Positions 19,462-28,668 are shown, counted from the stretch's first letter. The stretch is 42,700 bases of DNA from Syntrophobacteraceae bacterium (GCA_031292195.1 JARLHP010000046.1:1-42700), one strand, 5' to 3'. Notes: generated by a model not told the origin, from the sequence alone. Numbers and translations are program-made.

Positions 19462-22155
19462 ATGTCCGAGATCGAATATTTCCGAAAATGCTCTCAATAC
19501 TTCGCAATTCTTCTGCGAAACGATCCGTCCTGCGAAGAGTGGCTTCTTGGCGGGGGAAACCTCAAACGCCGCTATCCTCTTACGGGGCTCTATGCGGCCC
19601 TCCTGGGCGAGGCCGCGAAGGCCGGCTCCTTCAACGATCTGCTGCGAATCTTCCGCCGCTTCAAGCAGCTCCATTTTTTGCGAATAGGCGCAAGGGATTA
19701 CTGCCATTTCGCCGACCTGGCCGAAACGACCGTCCAGTTGAGCGACCTGGCATCGGTGGCTCTCCAGGTCGGTCTGGAAGTCCTTTGGGCCCATCCCGAC
19801 TGGTGGCTCCCGGACGTGGAACCGGCCGGCCGGCGGCTGCTCGATGGCCCCATTCCGCTGGTTATTCTGGGTTTGGGCAAACTGGGCGGCCGGGAACTCA
19901 ATTACGTATCCGACATCGACCTCATTTTCCTTCAACCCGCCGGCGTGCCGCCGGGGCCGGGTTGCGCCCTGGCTGAATCGCAGGGCGCAGAGCTGGATTC
20001 CTCGCCTGCCCGCTTGGTCAGCATGCTGACCCACCGGCTCTCCAGGCTCATGTCCGACCAGTTCGAGGGAGACCGCGTTTTTCAGGTGGATTTCCGGCTG
20101 CGGCCCAGCGGTAAAGACGGCATTCTGGTGCCCTCGATGAGCGGGGCGATCGAGCATTACCTGCTGCACGGCAGGGCGTGGGAGCGCCAGATGCTGTTAA
20201 AATGCCGGCCCGTCGCGGGGGACCGCTCCGAGGGAAACGGATTCATCCGTGAAGTGCGCCCCTTTGTGTTTCGCAGGTTTCTCGATTTCCAGGCCCTGGC
20301 GGAAATAAAGGAGATGCGAAACCGGGTGGTGGAGGAAGCCGGCCGGTTTCGCCCGAACGCCAGGGGCTACGATGTGAAGCTGGGCATCGGCGGGATTAGA
20401 GAGATCGAATTTCTGGTCCAGTCCCTGCAGCTGATATATGGCGGGCGAAAGCCCGAACTCGACGAACCCAACACCCTGCGCTGCCTCGATAAGCTTGTTG
20501 GCCTGGGGCTCCTGCCGCGAGAGACCGCTTCCGATCTCAAGTCCTCCTATGTTTTCCTGCGCAACGTCGAACACCGCGTGCAACTCGATCAAAACCGTCA
20601 CACCCAGCAGATGCCTCTCGGTGAGGAAGGCCGAATGAGGCTCACCTTGGCCATGGGCTTCGAAGATGACGAGCGTGCTTTTCTAAAGGCGCTCTCGTCG
20701 CACTGCCAAACCGTGCACGCCGCGTTTCGCGATCTTTTCGAGGAAAAAACCGACTCCGGAGGCACGCCGTTTTTCACTGGCGGCGATTCCCCCAGCCGGC
20801 GCCCCGACCCCGGCGGCACGCCGGGGCACCCCGTCTCCGGCGACACGCCGGCCGGCGGCACGCCGGTGGATGCCTACTTTGCAAGGGTCGCGCGCAGGAC
20901 CGGTCTGATGAAGCTGTTCAGTTCGGGTGAGCCCTGGATCGAGCCCTTCTGCAGGGCGATCGGAGCGAGTGAGCTTGTAGCGGCGCTTCTCACTCATAAT
21001 CCCGCGCTGGTTGAAGGCTGCACGGGTGGGCCGCAAGGCTTTGAACCGGCCGGAAAATGGAAGAGGTCCGCCTTTGAACTGGTGGAAAGGGCAGGGGATT
21101 ACGGAGAAAAGCTGGAGTGGATAAGAAAGCTCAAAAACGAGCGAACCATCCGGCTGGCTCTGGCCGACCTGGGGGGGAGTCTCGATTTTGCGGCCCTCGA
21201 AGAGGAATTGACTTACCTGGCCGATTTTGTGATTCGCCGTACGCTCGCAGCGGTCAAAGACGATCTCGGACTGCCGGGGGAGTTGCCGCTTTCGGTGCTC
21301 GGAATGGGCAAGCTTGGAAGCGGGGAAATGAGTTATCTCTCGGATCTCGACCTGGTGTTCGTGTACTCGCCAGGAGGAAACGAGCGGGAGGACATGATTC
21401 CGGGCCACGTTATCCGGCTGATTCAACGTTTTATGAACATGCTCCAGATCCCCCTGGCCGAGGGGCCCGGCTACCCCATGGACGTGAGGCTGCGGCCGAC
21501 CGGAACCCACGGTCCGCTGGTCGTAACACCCCAGTCCTGGCTGGAATATTACGGCAAGGCCGATATCTGGGAAATCCAGGCACTCCTCAGGCTGCGTCAC
21601 CTTGCGGGGGATGATTGTCTTGGACGCTGGATCGAGGAAAAGGCGGGGCAAATCTGTTCGAGTCCCAGGGATCCCGAATCGGTGTGGCCCAGGATTTGCC
21701 ATTTGCGTGGCCGCATGGAAAAGGAGCGCGCCGCCGAAAGCGGCGTGGAAATCGACTTGAAGCTCGGAATGGGGGGGCTTGCCGACATTGAGTTTATCGT
21801 TCAGGGCGAACTGCTCACCACCGGTCGGGCCGAAGGGAGGACGCCGGTTTCCGAGGACCGGTCGCCGTTTGCCGGCCGCTCGGTGAGGCTGTTGGTGGAA
21901 AAATTCTCGAAACGTTATACGAAACCAGGCTTGGATAAACTTGCCGGCTCTTTTCGAGCGCTCCGCGCCCTTGACCACCGAGTCCGGCTTCATACCAACT
22001 CCAGTGCCGCCAAGCTGGATCAAGGCCGCTTCGAAGCGATGCTTTCGCTTGGACTCTGGCCCCCTCACATCGACGCGGATGGGGTCGAAACCTGGCAGGA
22101 CGTCCTGCGCCTGCGAAGGGAGATCCGGACCGTTTTTAAGGAGTTTTGTCCGTAG
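19462..22155 (+). CDS. glnE: Bifunctional glutamine synthetase adenylyltransferase/deadenylase
   Basis: 897 aa from the ATG at 19462, just after aggggggatca; the frame to 19210 crosses intergenic repeats. It adds and removes AMP on glutamine synthetase according to nitrogen status. Two nucleotidyltransferase domains are visible: GLGKLGGRELNYVSDIDL (near residue 136, deadenylase) and GMGKLGSGEMSYLSDLDL (near residue 614, adenylyltransferase), each followed by its regulatory helical segment (GIGGIREIEFLVQ and GMGGLADIEFIVQ). Residues 432-470 or so are a Gly/Thr/Pro-rich insert (GGTP and GDTP repeats) whose DNA matches the 30-bp repeat at 42603; it lies in the linker, so the enzyme may tolerate it. 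No glnB-type gene is adjacent. Confidence 0.95.
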   Translation: MSEIEYFRKCSQYFAILLRNDPSCEEWLLGGGNLKRRYPLTGLYAALLGEAAKAGSFNDLLRIFRRFKQLHFLRIGARDYCHFADLAETTVQLSDLASVALQVGLEVLWAHPDWWLPDVEPAGRRLLDGPIPLVILGLGKLGGRELNYVSDIDLIFLQPAGVPPGPGCALAESQGAELDSSPARLVSMLTHRLSRLMSDQFEGDRVFQVDFRLRPSGKDGILVPSMSGAIEHYLLHGRAWERQMLLKCRPVAGDRSEGNGFIREVRPFVFRRFLDFQALAEIKEMRNRVVEEAGRFRPNARGYDVKLGIGGIREIEFLVQSLQLIYGGRKPELDEPNTLRCLDKLVGLGLLPRETASDLKSSYVFLRNVEHRVQLDQNRHTQQMPLGEEGRMRLTLAMGFEDDERAFLKALSSHCQTVHAAFRDLFEEKTDSGGTPFFTGGDSPSRRPDPGGTPGHPVSGDTPAGGTPVDAYFARVARRTGLMKLFSSGEPWIEPFCRAIGASELVAALLTHNPALVEGCTGGPQGFEPAGKWKRSAFELVERAGDYGEKLEWIRKLKNERTIRLALADLGGSLDFAALEEELTYLADFVIRRTLAAVKDDLGLPGELPLSVLGMGKLGSGEMSYLSDLDLVFVYSPGGNEREDMIPGHVIRLIQRFMNMLQIPLAEGPGYPMDVRLRPTGTHGPLVVTPQSWLEYYGKADIWEIQALLRLRHLAGDDCLGRWIEEKAGQICSSPRDPESVWPRICHLRGRMEKERAAESGVEIDLKLGMGGLADIEFIVQGELLTTGRAEGRTPVSEDRSPFAGRSVRLLVEKFSKRYTKPGLDKLAGSFRALRALDHRVRLHTNSSAAKLDQGRFEAMLSLGLWPPHIDADGVETWQDVLRLRREIRTVFKEFCP
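20825..20850 (+). repeat. Copy of the 30-bp minisatellite unit inside glnE
   Basis: ggcaccccgtctccggcgacacgccg-type sequence: 23 of 26 bases match the unit of the tandem array at 42603-42700. Flanking bases (20757-20870) carry further ggcggcacgccgg pieces. In frame it encodes HPVSGDTP. Confidence 0.7.
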
Positions 22156-22187
22156 CGCCGGGATGAATTCTTTACGAGCCCTGAAAG

Positions 22188-22305
22188 CCCGTGGCGGTCG
22201 TCCCACCGCCGGGCGCGGCAATCCCGGATGGCGATCCCACCGCCGGCTTGATGATCAGACCGACCGCCCGGGCTTGGCAATCCCGGCCGGCGGTCCCACC
22301 GCCTC
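22188..22305. repeat. Imperfect ggcaatcccgg...tcccaccgcc repeats
   Basis: Three related copies at about 22188-22211, 22215-22247 and 22272-22305 fill the gap between glnE and the convergent cyclodeaminase gene. The last copy, ttggcaatcccggccggcgg and onward, has the same 30-base length and the same two ends as the unit at 42603 (18 of 30 identical). The array runs into the stop codon of the cyclodeaminase gene. Confidence 0.7.
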
Positions 22306-22924
22306 AGGAAGACAGGAGGAGTTCGATGAAGGCTTCGAAGCGGACCGCGGCCTGTTCGAGGGTGTTTTCCAAAGAGGTCGTCTCGCTTTGCAGTCGAGAT
22401 GTGAAATTATGGTCGTCGATCTTCGAAAGATTGGCCCGGACATTATAGGCCGCGCCCTTGGATGCCGCCCGAATCAACTGGACTGCAACGGCGGCGTCGC
22501 AAAGGCAGTTGGGATTGCCCTTTTCGATAACTTCTTCGACCAGGTCGGTGATCTTTGCCAGGGTTCGAAGAGTTTCCAGGGGGATGACCGCGGCCTGTTT
22601 CATGGCGTCCTGAATGCTTTCCGGGCGCGCTTTGCCCTCCCGGACCATTTTGAAAGCGGCCAGAACTTTATCGTAGGCTTCCGCATCCTGCTCCGCCAGT
22701 TTGAGTGAACGCGAGAGCAACCCCTCCATGGATTGGCTGAGTTCCTCCATCACACTCCAGGCATGGCTGTATTTTTTCCGGCCAAGAGTGAGATGGGCGG
22801 TCATGAGGCAAAGAGCGGCGCTGAGGGCGCAGACCAGAGCGCACACGCTGCCTCCCCCGGGCGTGGCGGTGCCGGCGGCGATTCTTTGCACGTATTCTTT
22901 TACCGATAAATCGGTCAATCCCAT
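22304..22924 (-). CDS. Formiminotetrahydrofolate cyclodeaminase-like protein
   Basis: 206 aa from the ATG at 22924 (MGLTDLSVKEYVQ). It matches the cyclodeaminase domain of FTCD/FchA: TATPGGGSVCALVCALSAAL is the folate-binding Gly-rich turn and first helix, and the rest is all-helical (QDAEAYDKVLAAFK, GNPNCLCDAAVAVQLI). The family converts 5-formiminotetrahydrofolate to 5,10-methenyltetrahydrofolate plus ammonia, linking amino-acid breakdown to one-carbon metabolism. It starts 4 bases after the aminotransferase stop, so they are co-transcribed. The formiminotransferase half is absent, as is usual for anaerobe stand-alone forms. Its 3' end abuts a repeat array. Confidence 0.88.
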   Translation of the reverse strand: MGLTDLSVKEYVQRIAAGTATPGGGSVCALVCALSAALCLMTAHLTLGRKKYSHAWSVMEELSQSMEGLLSRSLKLAEQDAEAYDKVLAAFKMVREGKARPESIQDAMKQAAVIPLETLRTLAKITDLVEEVIEKGNPNCLCDAAVAVQLIRAASKGAAYNVRANLSKIDDHNFTSRLQSETTSLENTLEQAAVRFEAFIELLLSS

Positions 22925-22928
22925 GTGA

Positions 22929-23864
22929 TTAGACTCGATCACGGTCGCACAAGCCGGCCGACTCCTCACCGGAGGGTTGCACAGGCTCTGCCTCAAAGGG
23001 AGTCTCGGACAGGCGCAACCGGGATTTGCCCAAGCCGTAATCCTCCGTGTAATCTCGGAAAGCTTTCATCATCTTACGCACGTGCTCACCAACACGGCCG
23101 TTTCCAATCCGCAGGTCGTCGACCCTCACAACCGGCATAACCTCCTTGTTGGAAGCAGTTATGAAAGCCTCCTCCATTTCGCCCAATTCAGACATTCGCA
23201 CCTCCCTGGCTTCGATCTCGTAGAGACCTTTTGCCAGCTCGGTTATGACGCTTCGAGTCACCCCGGACAGCACATCCTGGCGGGGGGTAACCAGTCGGCC
23301 GCCCATAAAACAGAAAAAATTGGTGGTGGCGCCCTCCAGAATGCGGTTATCACGATCGACGTACAAGGCCTCGACCGCCCCCTGGCTTTTGGCCGCCCGG
23401 GTGGCAAGAACGGCGGACAGATAACAGGTGCTCTTGGCCGCCGGCATGAACCTGGCCGCGTCGACCGTGATCACCCCGGCGCCCTCCGTGTACAGGTGGG
23501 TCGGCACGTCTTGTTTTTGAGTGGCCATCACCATCAGGATTCCGCGGCCTTCCGGGTTTATACCGTCCGAGCTGATCCCGCCGGTATAGACGATGCGGAT
23601 GGCCGACTCGGTGTGGTGGGGATTTCTTAAGACCGTTTCCCGCACGATTTGGCAGATCTCGGAGTTCCCGGGGCGGATTTCCAGGCCGATCTGCTTCGCG
23701 GAATTCTCGAGCCTGCTAACGTGTTCTTCCAAATGAAAAGGGCGCTTCCGGTATGTGATCAGAAAATCGAATACCCCGAAACCCCGTAGTACGATGATGT
23801 CTTTTACGCTTATGAAAGAAGTGTCGTCGCTGACAAATTGACCGTCGATGTAATAAGTGTCCAT
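22929..23864 (-). CDS. Class IV PLP aminotransferase (branched-chain/D-amino-acid type)
   Basis: A 311-aa fold-type IV PLP enzyme. MDTYYIDGQFV at the start, RGFGVFDFL in the N-terminal half, the PLP lysine region (AAKSTCYLSAVLA), then ALYVDRDNRILEGATTNFF with the conserved Glu and Thr-Asn for PLP ring and phosphate, and SGVTRSVI for the phosphate cup. The family covers branched-chain and D-amino-acid aminotransferases and aminodeoxychorismate lyase; I cannot separate them by eye. The C-terminal 25 residues or so (SETPFEAEPVQPSG) look like an unconserved tail. It is the first gene of the pair with the cyclodeaminase. Confidence 0.85.
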   Translation of the reverse strand: MDTYYIDGQFVSDDTSFISVKDIIVLRGFGVFDFLITYRKRPFHLEEHVSRLENSAKQIGLEIRPGNSEICQIVRETVLRNPHHTESAIRIVYTGGISSDGINPEGRGILMVMATQKQDVPTHLYTEGAGVITVDAARFMPAAKSTCYLSAVLATRAAKSQGAVEALYVDRDNRILEGATTNFFCFMGGRLVTPRQDVLSGVTRSVITELAKGLYEIEAREVRMSELGEMEEAFITASNKEVMPVVRVDDLRIGNGRVGEHVRKMMKAFRDYTEDYGLGKSRLRLSETPFEAEPVQPSGEESAGLCDRDRV

Positions 23865-23947
23865 GCTTTATGGTTTTTTCCGTCACTTTCTGTTTCTGTC
23901 AAATTCGATGAAAATCCTATACAGGACTGCATTTACTCGTTATGGAT

Positions 23948-24022
23948 TACGAGTACGAACGTTACATAGTTTGCTGGTTTTTGACGCTTCATTCGATTTT
24001 CGTACTCGTAGCGTACTCGTAA
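23948..24022. repeat. cgtactcgta motif cluster, left end of a putative element
   Basis: tacgagtacga (23948-23958) is the exact reverse complement of tcgtactcgta (24000-24010), and a further gcgtactcgtaa follows at 24011-24022, just before the integrase fragment. A matching tcgtactcgta lies at 28703-28713. These could be recombinase arm sites, an att-like end or an operator. Confidence 0.55.
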
Positions 24023-24041
24023 AAAGGAGGGGAGAAAGGCA

Positions 24042-24455
24042 ATGCCTGTCAATCTTTACTGCAAAAAGTGCCGGTTCCCGAGCAGCCTGGAAAGCAAGGC
24101 TTGCGGGAAGTGCGGTGCATCGTTCGAAAAAAAAGAGGATAGGCAGTTTCTGGTGACCGTATCTCATAAGCGAGTCCGTAAGAGCCAGATAGTCCCGAGC
24201 TTGACCCTGGCGCGGCAGGTGGAAGCTGCGCTCAAGGCGGAGATGATCAAGAGTCAGTATAGCATTGCCGACCACGAAGTGAAAGAGAAGCCTGTCACGC
24301 TGGGGGACGTGTGGGAACGACTACTGGAGGTCCTTTCCGTTTGGGGCAGCCTCGTTGGCCGACTCCAGGTAAGGCACACATTGCGGCATCTCCTGCCTCA
24401 GGTGTTCATATTGCGGTGCGTTAATTTATCCGGAGGAACGCTAAGGGCCATTTAG
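24042..24455 (+). pseudogene. Integrase N-terminal fragment with zinc ribbon
   Basis: The first 90 codons or so look like the start of a phage-type integrase: a zinc ribbon (YCKKC and CGKCG), an Arm-type DNA-binding strand set (RQFLVTVSHKRVRKSQIVP), then SLTLARQVEAALKAEM and KPVTLGDVWERLL where the SAM-like core-binding domain begins. After about 24320 the similarity stops, the frame drifts to unrelated residues and ends at 24455 inside the end of the minus-strand kinase. The catalytic domain (Arg-His-Arg-Tyr) is missing. A good site (aggagg) precedes the ATG, so the short peptide could still be made. Confidence 0.65.
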
Positions 24456-27400
24456 CACTCACCACGGTTCCCGTTCCCGGGACTGACCTGATCGTAAAAG
24501 ACGCACCAGACTGCTCGGCCCTCTCTTTCATGCTCGCAAGCCCAAGCCCCTGCCTTTCGCCTGTCTTCGAAAGGACTGTCTCCAGGTCGAATCCAACCCC
24601 ATTGTCCTCTATGGTGAGCTTTATGGCGCCATCCTGGTCTATGAGAGAAAAATCGACATACTCTGCCTTGCTGTATTTGGCAATGTTGTGAAAGGCTTCC
24701 TGAGCAATGCGAAATATCACGATCCTCAAGGGCTCCGGGATATCCTGTTCCTCAATGAGGACCTCCGGCTCGATGTGGATTGCGGGATAGGTGATGCGAT
24801 ATTGACTGAAAAACCATTGAAGGGCCGCAATGACCCCCATATCATCGAGAAGGGGGGGTCTAAGCTCGGTCATGAACCTTCGAACTTCATCGATCAGAAG
24901 CTGGGTCCAGGCTATGGGGGCATCAAGCAGCCCGGGTCCGGCCTCACCGAGTCGATCTCGACCGTTTTCGATGCCGATCTTAATGGCGGCAAGCGATGAG
25001 CCAAAGCTATCGTGAAGCTCCGCTGCGATCCTTTTTCTCTCTTCCTCATGGGCTGAAAAAAGCTTGGCGGAAAGCCTGCGCAACTGCTGTTCGCTTTCCC
25101 GCAGTGCATTTTCGGCCTGCTTGCGATTAGTGACGTCGCGACCAACCACCACGGCCCCCACGATCACACCACTTTGGTCGCGAATGGGAGCGAAGCTGAA
25201 ACTTCCGACCCAGGTCTCGCCCGTATCCTTGCGACGCAGGGCGTACTCGGCGTTGGAAACCATTTCCCCCCGAAGGGCTCTTGGAATCGCCCACTGGTCT
25301 AAAGGCGCCGGTTCTCCGTTTTCCATGAACACCTCCAGTATGTCAGGATACTCGGCCAAGGTCTTAAAGCACTCCTCCTTGTTCCTGAACCGGTGAAACG
25401 TTGCAAACGCATCGTTAAAGTCGATGAACCGCCCCCCGGTATCCGAGATGAACAGCGCATCGCTCATGCTGTATAAGGCAGCCTCAAGTTTTGCCCGACT
25501 CTCCCGTAGCGCCTCATCTGCTTGCATTTTCTCGATTATATCGGCCGCATGGCGGGCGAGCATGTCCAGCAGGCGAAGCGCCCGCTCATCGGATCGATGC
25601 GGGACCCTGTAGTGCGTTGAAAACATGCCCAGGACCCTTCCCGACCGGCTAAAGAGAGGAGTGGACTGAACCGCTCGCACTCCCGCCCTGAGATGAATTT
25701 GCAAAGCAGGGGCGCCACTAAATAGGGGGCTTTTTTCCACATCTTCCACGATTATGCGTTCTCCGCGCTCCAGCGCAGTCCCGCAAACCCCTTGCCCCTT
25801 CGAAACATTGTCCCAGAAGTCGAGCCAGTAGTCGGGAAACCCTCGTTGTGCCAGGATTTTGAGGTCCAAAGACCCTGGCGCCAGGAGCTGAATGTTGCCG
25901 AAGTCGGCTTCGGAAATGGCGATCGCCGCATCGAGGATCTCGCTCAGCACAGCCGAGAGGTTTCCTTCGTGGGCAAATAGCGTACCCATTTTGTGCAGCC
26001 TGGTCATGGCGTCCAGGTCTGCCGCCAGCATCTTCTGGTTCTCGCGCAACGCATCTTCGGCCTTCTTACGTTGGGTGATATCGGTTCCAACTGAAAGTAT
26101 CCCCGCTACCTTCCCGTTCTCATCGAGCATCGGCTTGTTGGTCCAGGCCATCCAAACCCGGCTTCCATCCCGGCGGATGTTCTCATTGATATTATTCGAG
26201 TAGCGCTCTGGATGGCTTGCGACATCCTGGACCAGCATGGTCAAATCGGTCCCATCGGATTCCTTCTCAGGCAGCAGAATACCAACGTGCTTGCCGATCA
26301 CCTCATCTTCACTGTAGCCGAAGAAGCTTTGGGCATACTCATTGAAAAAGGTGATGGCTCCATCGCCATTCAAGCGGATAATGGCGCTGTTTGCATTCTG
26401 GACGAGTTCGCGATACCTGTTCTCACTTTCCAGAAAGGCCTGCCAGGCGCGCTTTCGCTCGGAAATGTCAACGGCCAGTTTGAGCACCTGCGGGGAACCA
26501 TCGCTGTCAGTAAACGGATGAGTGTGGATCGAATAGCATTTTCCACCGGGATCGGTCCATTCCCATTGCCGGGGACTCTGCGTATTGATGACGCATAGTA
26601 CATCGCAGTTCTCGCAGGGTTCGCTTCTCCCCCTCAAAAGCTCATAGCAGTACTTTCCCTCGGGAGCTCCGAAGGTTTCCCGGAATGTGCGGTTGACAAA
26701 CCTGATGGAACAGTCCGAGGCCTGAATATAGACAGATGCGGGGATCGCCTCCAAAACTGAGACGAGTCGTTCCTGTGAAGCTTTTAGAGCCTTCTCACGT
26801 GCGCCAACTCTTTCAGTCATCGCGTTAAATGCGGATGCCAGCCCCCTTAGTTCGGCGGGGCCACTCTCCTCGATCGGCTCTTTTAGATCACCGCGGCCAA
26901 GAGCCGAGGCATGCTCCAGGAGCCTTCGAAGCGACCTTGATATCCCTTCCGAGAGGATGAACGCCCCGAGAAAGACTCCGGCCATAATGAGCGAAAATAT
27001 GACTGCCTCCTGGAGAAGTTGGGCTCTGATCGGGGCCATCACCGCCTCCCTGGAACGGCCCACGCTTGCGGCCCAGCCAATCGAAGCGATGGGGACAATG
27101 GCCACTAAATTGTCTTTCCCGGTTTTGTCGCAGGGAAAGAAGCCGCTCACCTCCTTTCCCTTCAAAGCCTGCCCGATAGCCGGGCGAGCCTTGATAAGAT
27201 TTCGCTCCTCCCAGTTCCACTCTCTTGGCGGTTGCTGGTAGACCGCCATGCCACGGCTATCAAGGATGGTGATTGCTTCATCCTTTGCCAGATGAACGAA
27301 AATGATGTCACCCAGTTTCTCGGGGTTGACCGCTGCTACCACCATGCCCAGAAGATTTCCGTTCGCCCGGATTGCACGGCTTACGGTGAAGACAGGCTTG

Positions 27401-27900
27401 CCGGTTACCCGTGAGAGTATAAGAGGGCCTACCACCCATTCCTTGCCTGACATCAGTTCTCGTACATAATCGCGGTCAATGAGATTCAATCCGACAGCAG
27501 AGCCAAGGTTGGATGCGATGACACGACCGTGGGGATCAAGCCACATAAAGCTATGGACAGCGGGAAACTCGGCCTTGTTCAATCCGAGTATCCGATTCAT
27601 CTCAACTTCCGACACGGTTTGAGGCATAGTGAGGTTGGCGCTTATAGCCGCCTCCTGGTGGAGAATATCCTTAACAAATGCGTTGAAAGTGGTCGCAACT
27701 GCCCGAGATATCTCCATGTTCGCCCGAGATGCGCTTTCCACTCTCGCCTTGAATCTCACATATATATATCCGCCCTGGACGAGCATCACCGGAATCAGTA
27801 CGGAAAAGAGGAGCAGATATAGCCTTCCGCGAATGGAGGCGAAGAGCGGACGGCTGGTTGTAAAAATCTTGTGTGGTGACTCTCTGGTATTAATTTTCAT
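24421..27900 (-). CDS. Membrane sensor histidine kinase: dCACHE, HAMP, PAS, GAF, HisKA_3
   Basis: 1159 aa from the ATG at 27900 (a TTG at 27933 adds 11 residues; numbering below counts from the TTG). Transmembrane helix at about 37-55, periplasmic dCACHE-like sensor (about 60-300), second helix (about 308-328), HAMP (330-385), PAS (385-497), PAS (503-625), GAF (645-800), PAS (808-940), then a NarX/DegS-type kinase: HisKA_3 with His974 (AAELHDSFGSS) and HATPase (FHNIAKYSKA, DNGVGFD, GLGLASMKERA). The first PAS has C429-x10-C440-x2-C443. HisKA_3 kinases normally pair with LuxR-type regulators; none is adjacent. The gene lies within a putative mobile segment, and its tail overlaps the integrase fragment. 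Confidence 0.92.
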   Translation of the reverse strand: MKINTRESPHKIFTTSRPLFASIRGRLYLLLFSVLIPVMLVQGGYIYVRFKARVESASRANMEISRAVATTFNAFVKDILHQEAAISANLTMPQTVSEVEMNRILGLNKAEFPAVHSFMWLDPHGRVIASNLGSAVGLNLIDRDYVRELMSGKEWVVGPLILSRVTGKPVFTVSRAIRANGNLLGMVVAAVNPEKLGDIIFVHLAKDEAITILDSRGMAVYQQPPREWNWEERNLIKARPAIGQALKGKEVSGFFPCDKTGKDNLVAIVPIASIGWAASVGRSREAVMAPIRAQLLQEAVIFSLIMAGVFLGAFILSEGISRSLRRLLEHASALGRGDLKEPIEESGPAELRGLASAFNAMTERVGAREKALKASQERLVSVLEAIPASVYIQASDCSIRFVNRTFRETFGAPEGKYCYELLRGRSEPCENCDVLCVINTQSPRQWEWTDPGGKCYSIHTHPFTDSDGSPQVLKLAVDISERKRAWQAFLESENRYRELVQNANSAIIRLNGDGAITFFNEYAQSFFGYSEDEVIGKHVGILLPEKESDGTDLTMLVQDVASHPERYSNNINENIRRDGSRVWMAWTNKPMLDENGKVAGILSVGTDITQRKKAEDALRENQKMLAADLDAMTRLHKMGTLFAHEGNLSAVLSEILDAAIAISEADFGNIQLLAPGSLDLKILAQRGFPDYWLDFWDNVSKGQGVCGTALERGERIIVEDVEKSPLFSGAPALQIHLRAGVRAVQSTPLFSRSGRVLGMFSTHYRVPHRSDERALRLLDMLARHAADIIEKMQADEALRESRAKLEAALYSMSDALFISDTGGRFIDFNDAFATFHRFRNKEECFKTLAEYPDILEVFMENGEPAPLDQWAIPRALRGEMVSNAEYALRRKDTGETWVGSFSFAPIRDQSGVIVGAVVVGRDVTNRKQAENALRESEQQLRRLSAKLFSAHEEERKRIAAELHDSFGSSLAAIKIGIENGRDRLGEAGPGLLDAPIAWTQLLIDEVRRFMTELRPPLLDDMGVIAALQWFFSQYRITYPAIHIEPEVLIEEQDIPEPLRIVIFRIAQEAFHNIAKYSKAEYVDFSLIDQDGAIKLTIEDNGVGFDLETVLSKTGERQGLGLASMKERAEQSGASFTIRSVPGTGTVVSAKWPLAFLRIN

Positions 27901-28070
27901 CGTGGGCTCGATTATGATTGATGAATGTCCCAAAACCAGAGCATGGAGAGCGTGAAAGAAAATTCCTGGAAAGGTCGATGGCCTGGATCGGTATGGGAGA
28001 AGTCGCCTTGAAAGACTAAAAATAATATACTATTCTACCCGGACCTTCAGCTAAATTCAACCTTCATGAC

Positions 28071-28304
28071 ATGCGGCAACTGCTCATGGCTGGACGGTTC
28101 ATAGGAGCAGCCAGTGCCTTTGCCAGACTTGAGCGGAAACAGCGCCCCTCGGCTTCAACTTTGCGGGAGAGCATCAAGTCTTTGGGCGAAAAGACCTGGA
28201 AAGCAGTCAATCGGGCGATCATTGCCTATACGGCCAAAGCCGGAACCGAGAAGGGACGAACTGTGCGCATCGATTCCACGGCGGTTGAGGCCGGCGGTCG
28301 TTAG
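28071..28304 (+). pseudogene. Transposase N-terminal fragment
   Basis: 77 codons. The stretch RPSASTLRESIKSL, then TWKAVNRAII and GRTVRIDSTAVEA, matches the N-terminal half of DDE transposases (ISNCY or IS1182/IS5-like), where RIDST carries the first catalytic Asp. The frame then ends abruptly at GGR and TAG, where a full transposase would continue for about 300 residues. No terminal inverted repeats are visible. Confidence 0.65.
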
Positions 28305-28305
28305 C

Positions 28306-28629
28306 GTGACGAATCGCAAATGGATAGAGGCTTACTGGTCCTGCGTTTACGAGGCAGAGGGGCGGTGGCTCGATGCTTGGATGGAGCCGGAGATAAAACC
28401 ATTGCATCTCAAGTACGGTATTGTGATAGTCCGGTGTGACGAGATTACGAGTCCCGTCCTGGTTCCGCACTGCTTTGCACTGCTTTTGAATGAACATGGA
28501 GCACCCATATCCGTCGCGCCCGTGGGTCCAAAGCCGGCTTTTATAAGCCCGCGAGAGCTTCAGTACATGGTTTACCTCATGTTCATAGCTCAAGGTGGTA
28601 TCCCTGACCAGTATCACAAAGTGCAGTGA
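28306..28629 (+). CDS. Hypothetical protein in the putative element
   Basis: 107 aa from a GTG at 28306, or 82 aa from the ATG at 28381 (MEPEIKPLHLKYG). The composition is protein-like: EAYWSCVYEAEGRWLDAW, then YGIVIVRCDEITSPVLVPHC and a C-terminal PRELQYMVYLMFIAQGGIP. I recognise no family. It is not a continuation of the transposase fragment, being in another frame. A strong hairpin follows 11 bases after the stop. Expression is unproven, with no clear ribosome site for either start. Confidence 0.45.
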   Translation: MTNRKWIEAYWSCVYEAEGRWLDAWMEPEIKPLHLKYGIVIVRCDEITSPVLVPHCFALLLNEHGAPISVAPVGPKPAFISPRELQYMVYLMFIAQGGIPDQYHKVQ

Positions 28630-28633
28630 GACC

Positions 28634-28668
28634 AAAAAAAGAGGGGAGCCTGTAAAAGAGCTCCCCTC
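28634..28668 (-). terminator. Rho-independent terminator (minus strand; perhaps bidirectional)
   Basis: A perfect 9-bp stem, gaggggagc (28641-28649) with gctcccctc (28660-28668), and a run of seven A at 28634-28640, which is a T-run on the minus strand. On the plus strand only tatttt follows, so it would work weakly for the small gene ending at 28629. Confidence 0.7.

Noticed and set aside
24320..24455. Minus-strand peptide APQYEHLRQEMPQ read past the kinase stop
   Set aside because: It has no start codon and follows an in-frame stop; it may be a scrap of another gene but cannot be identified.
28641..28668. Plus-strand terminator for the small gene at 28306
   Set aside because: No T-run follows the stem on the plus strand; the T-run is on the minus strand, so it is annotated as a minus-strand terminator that may act weakly in both directions.
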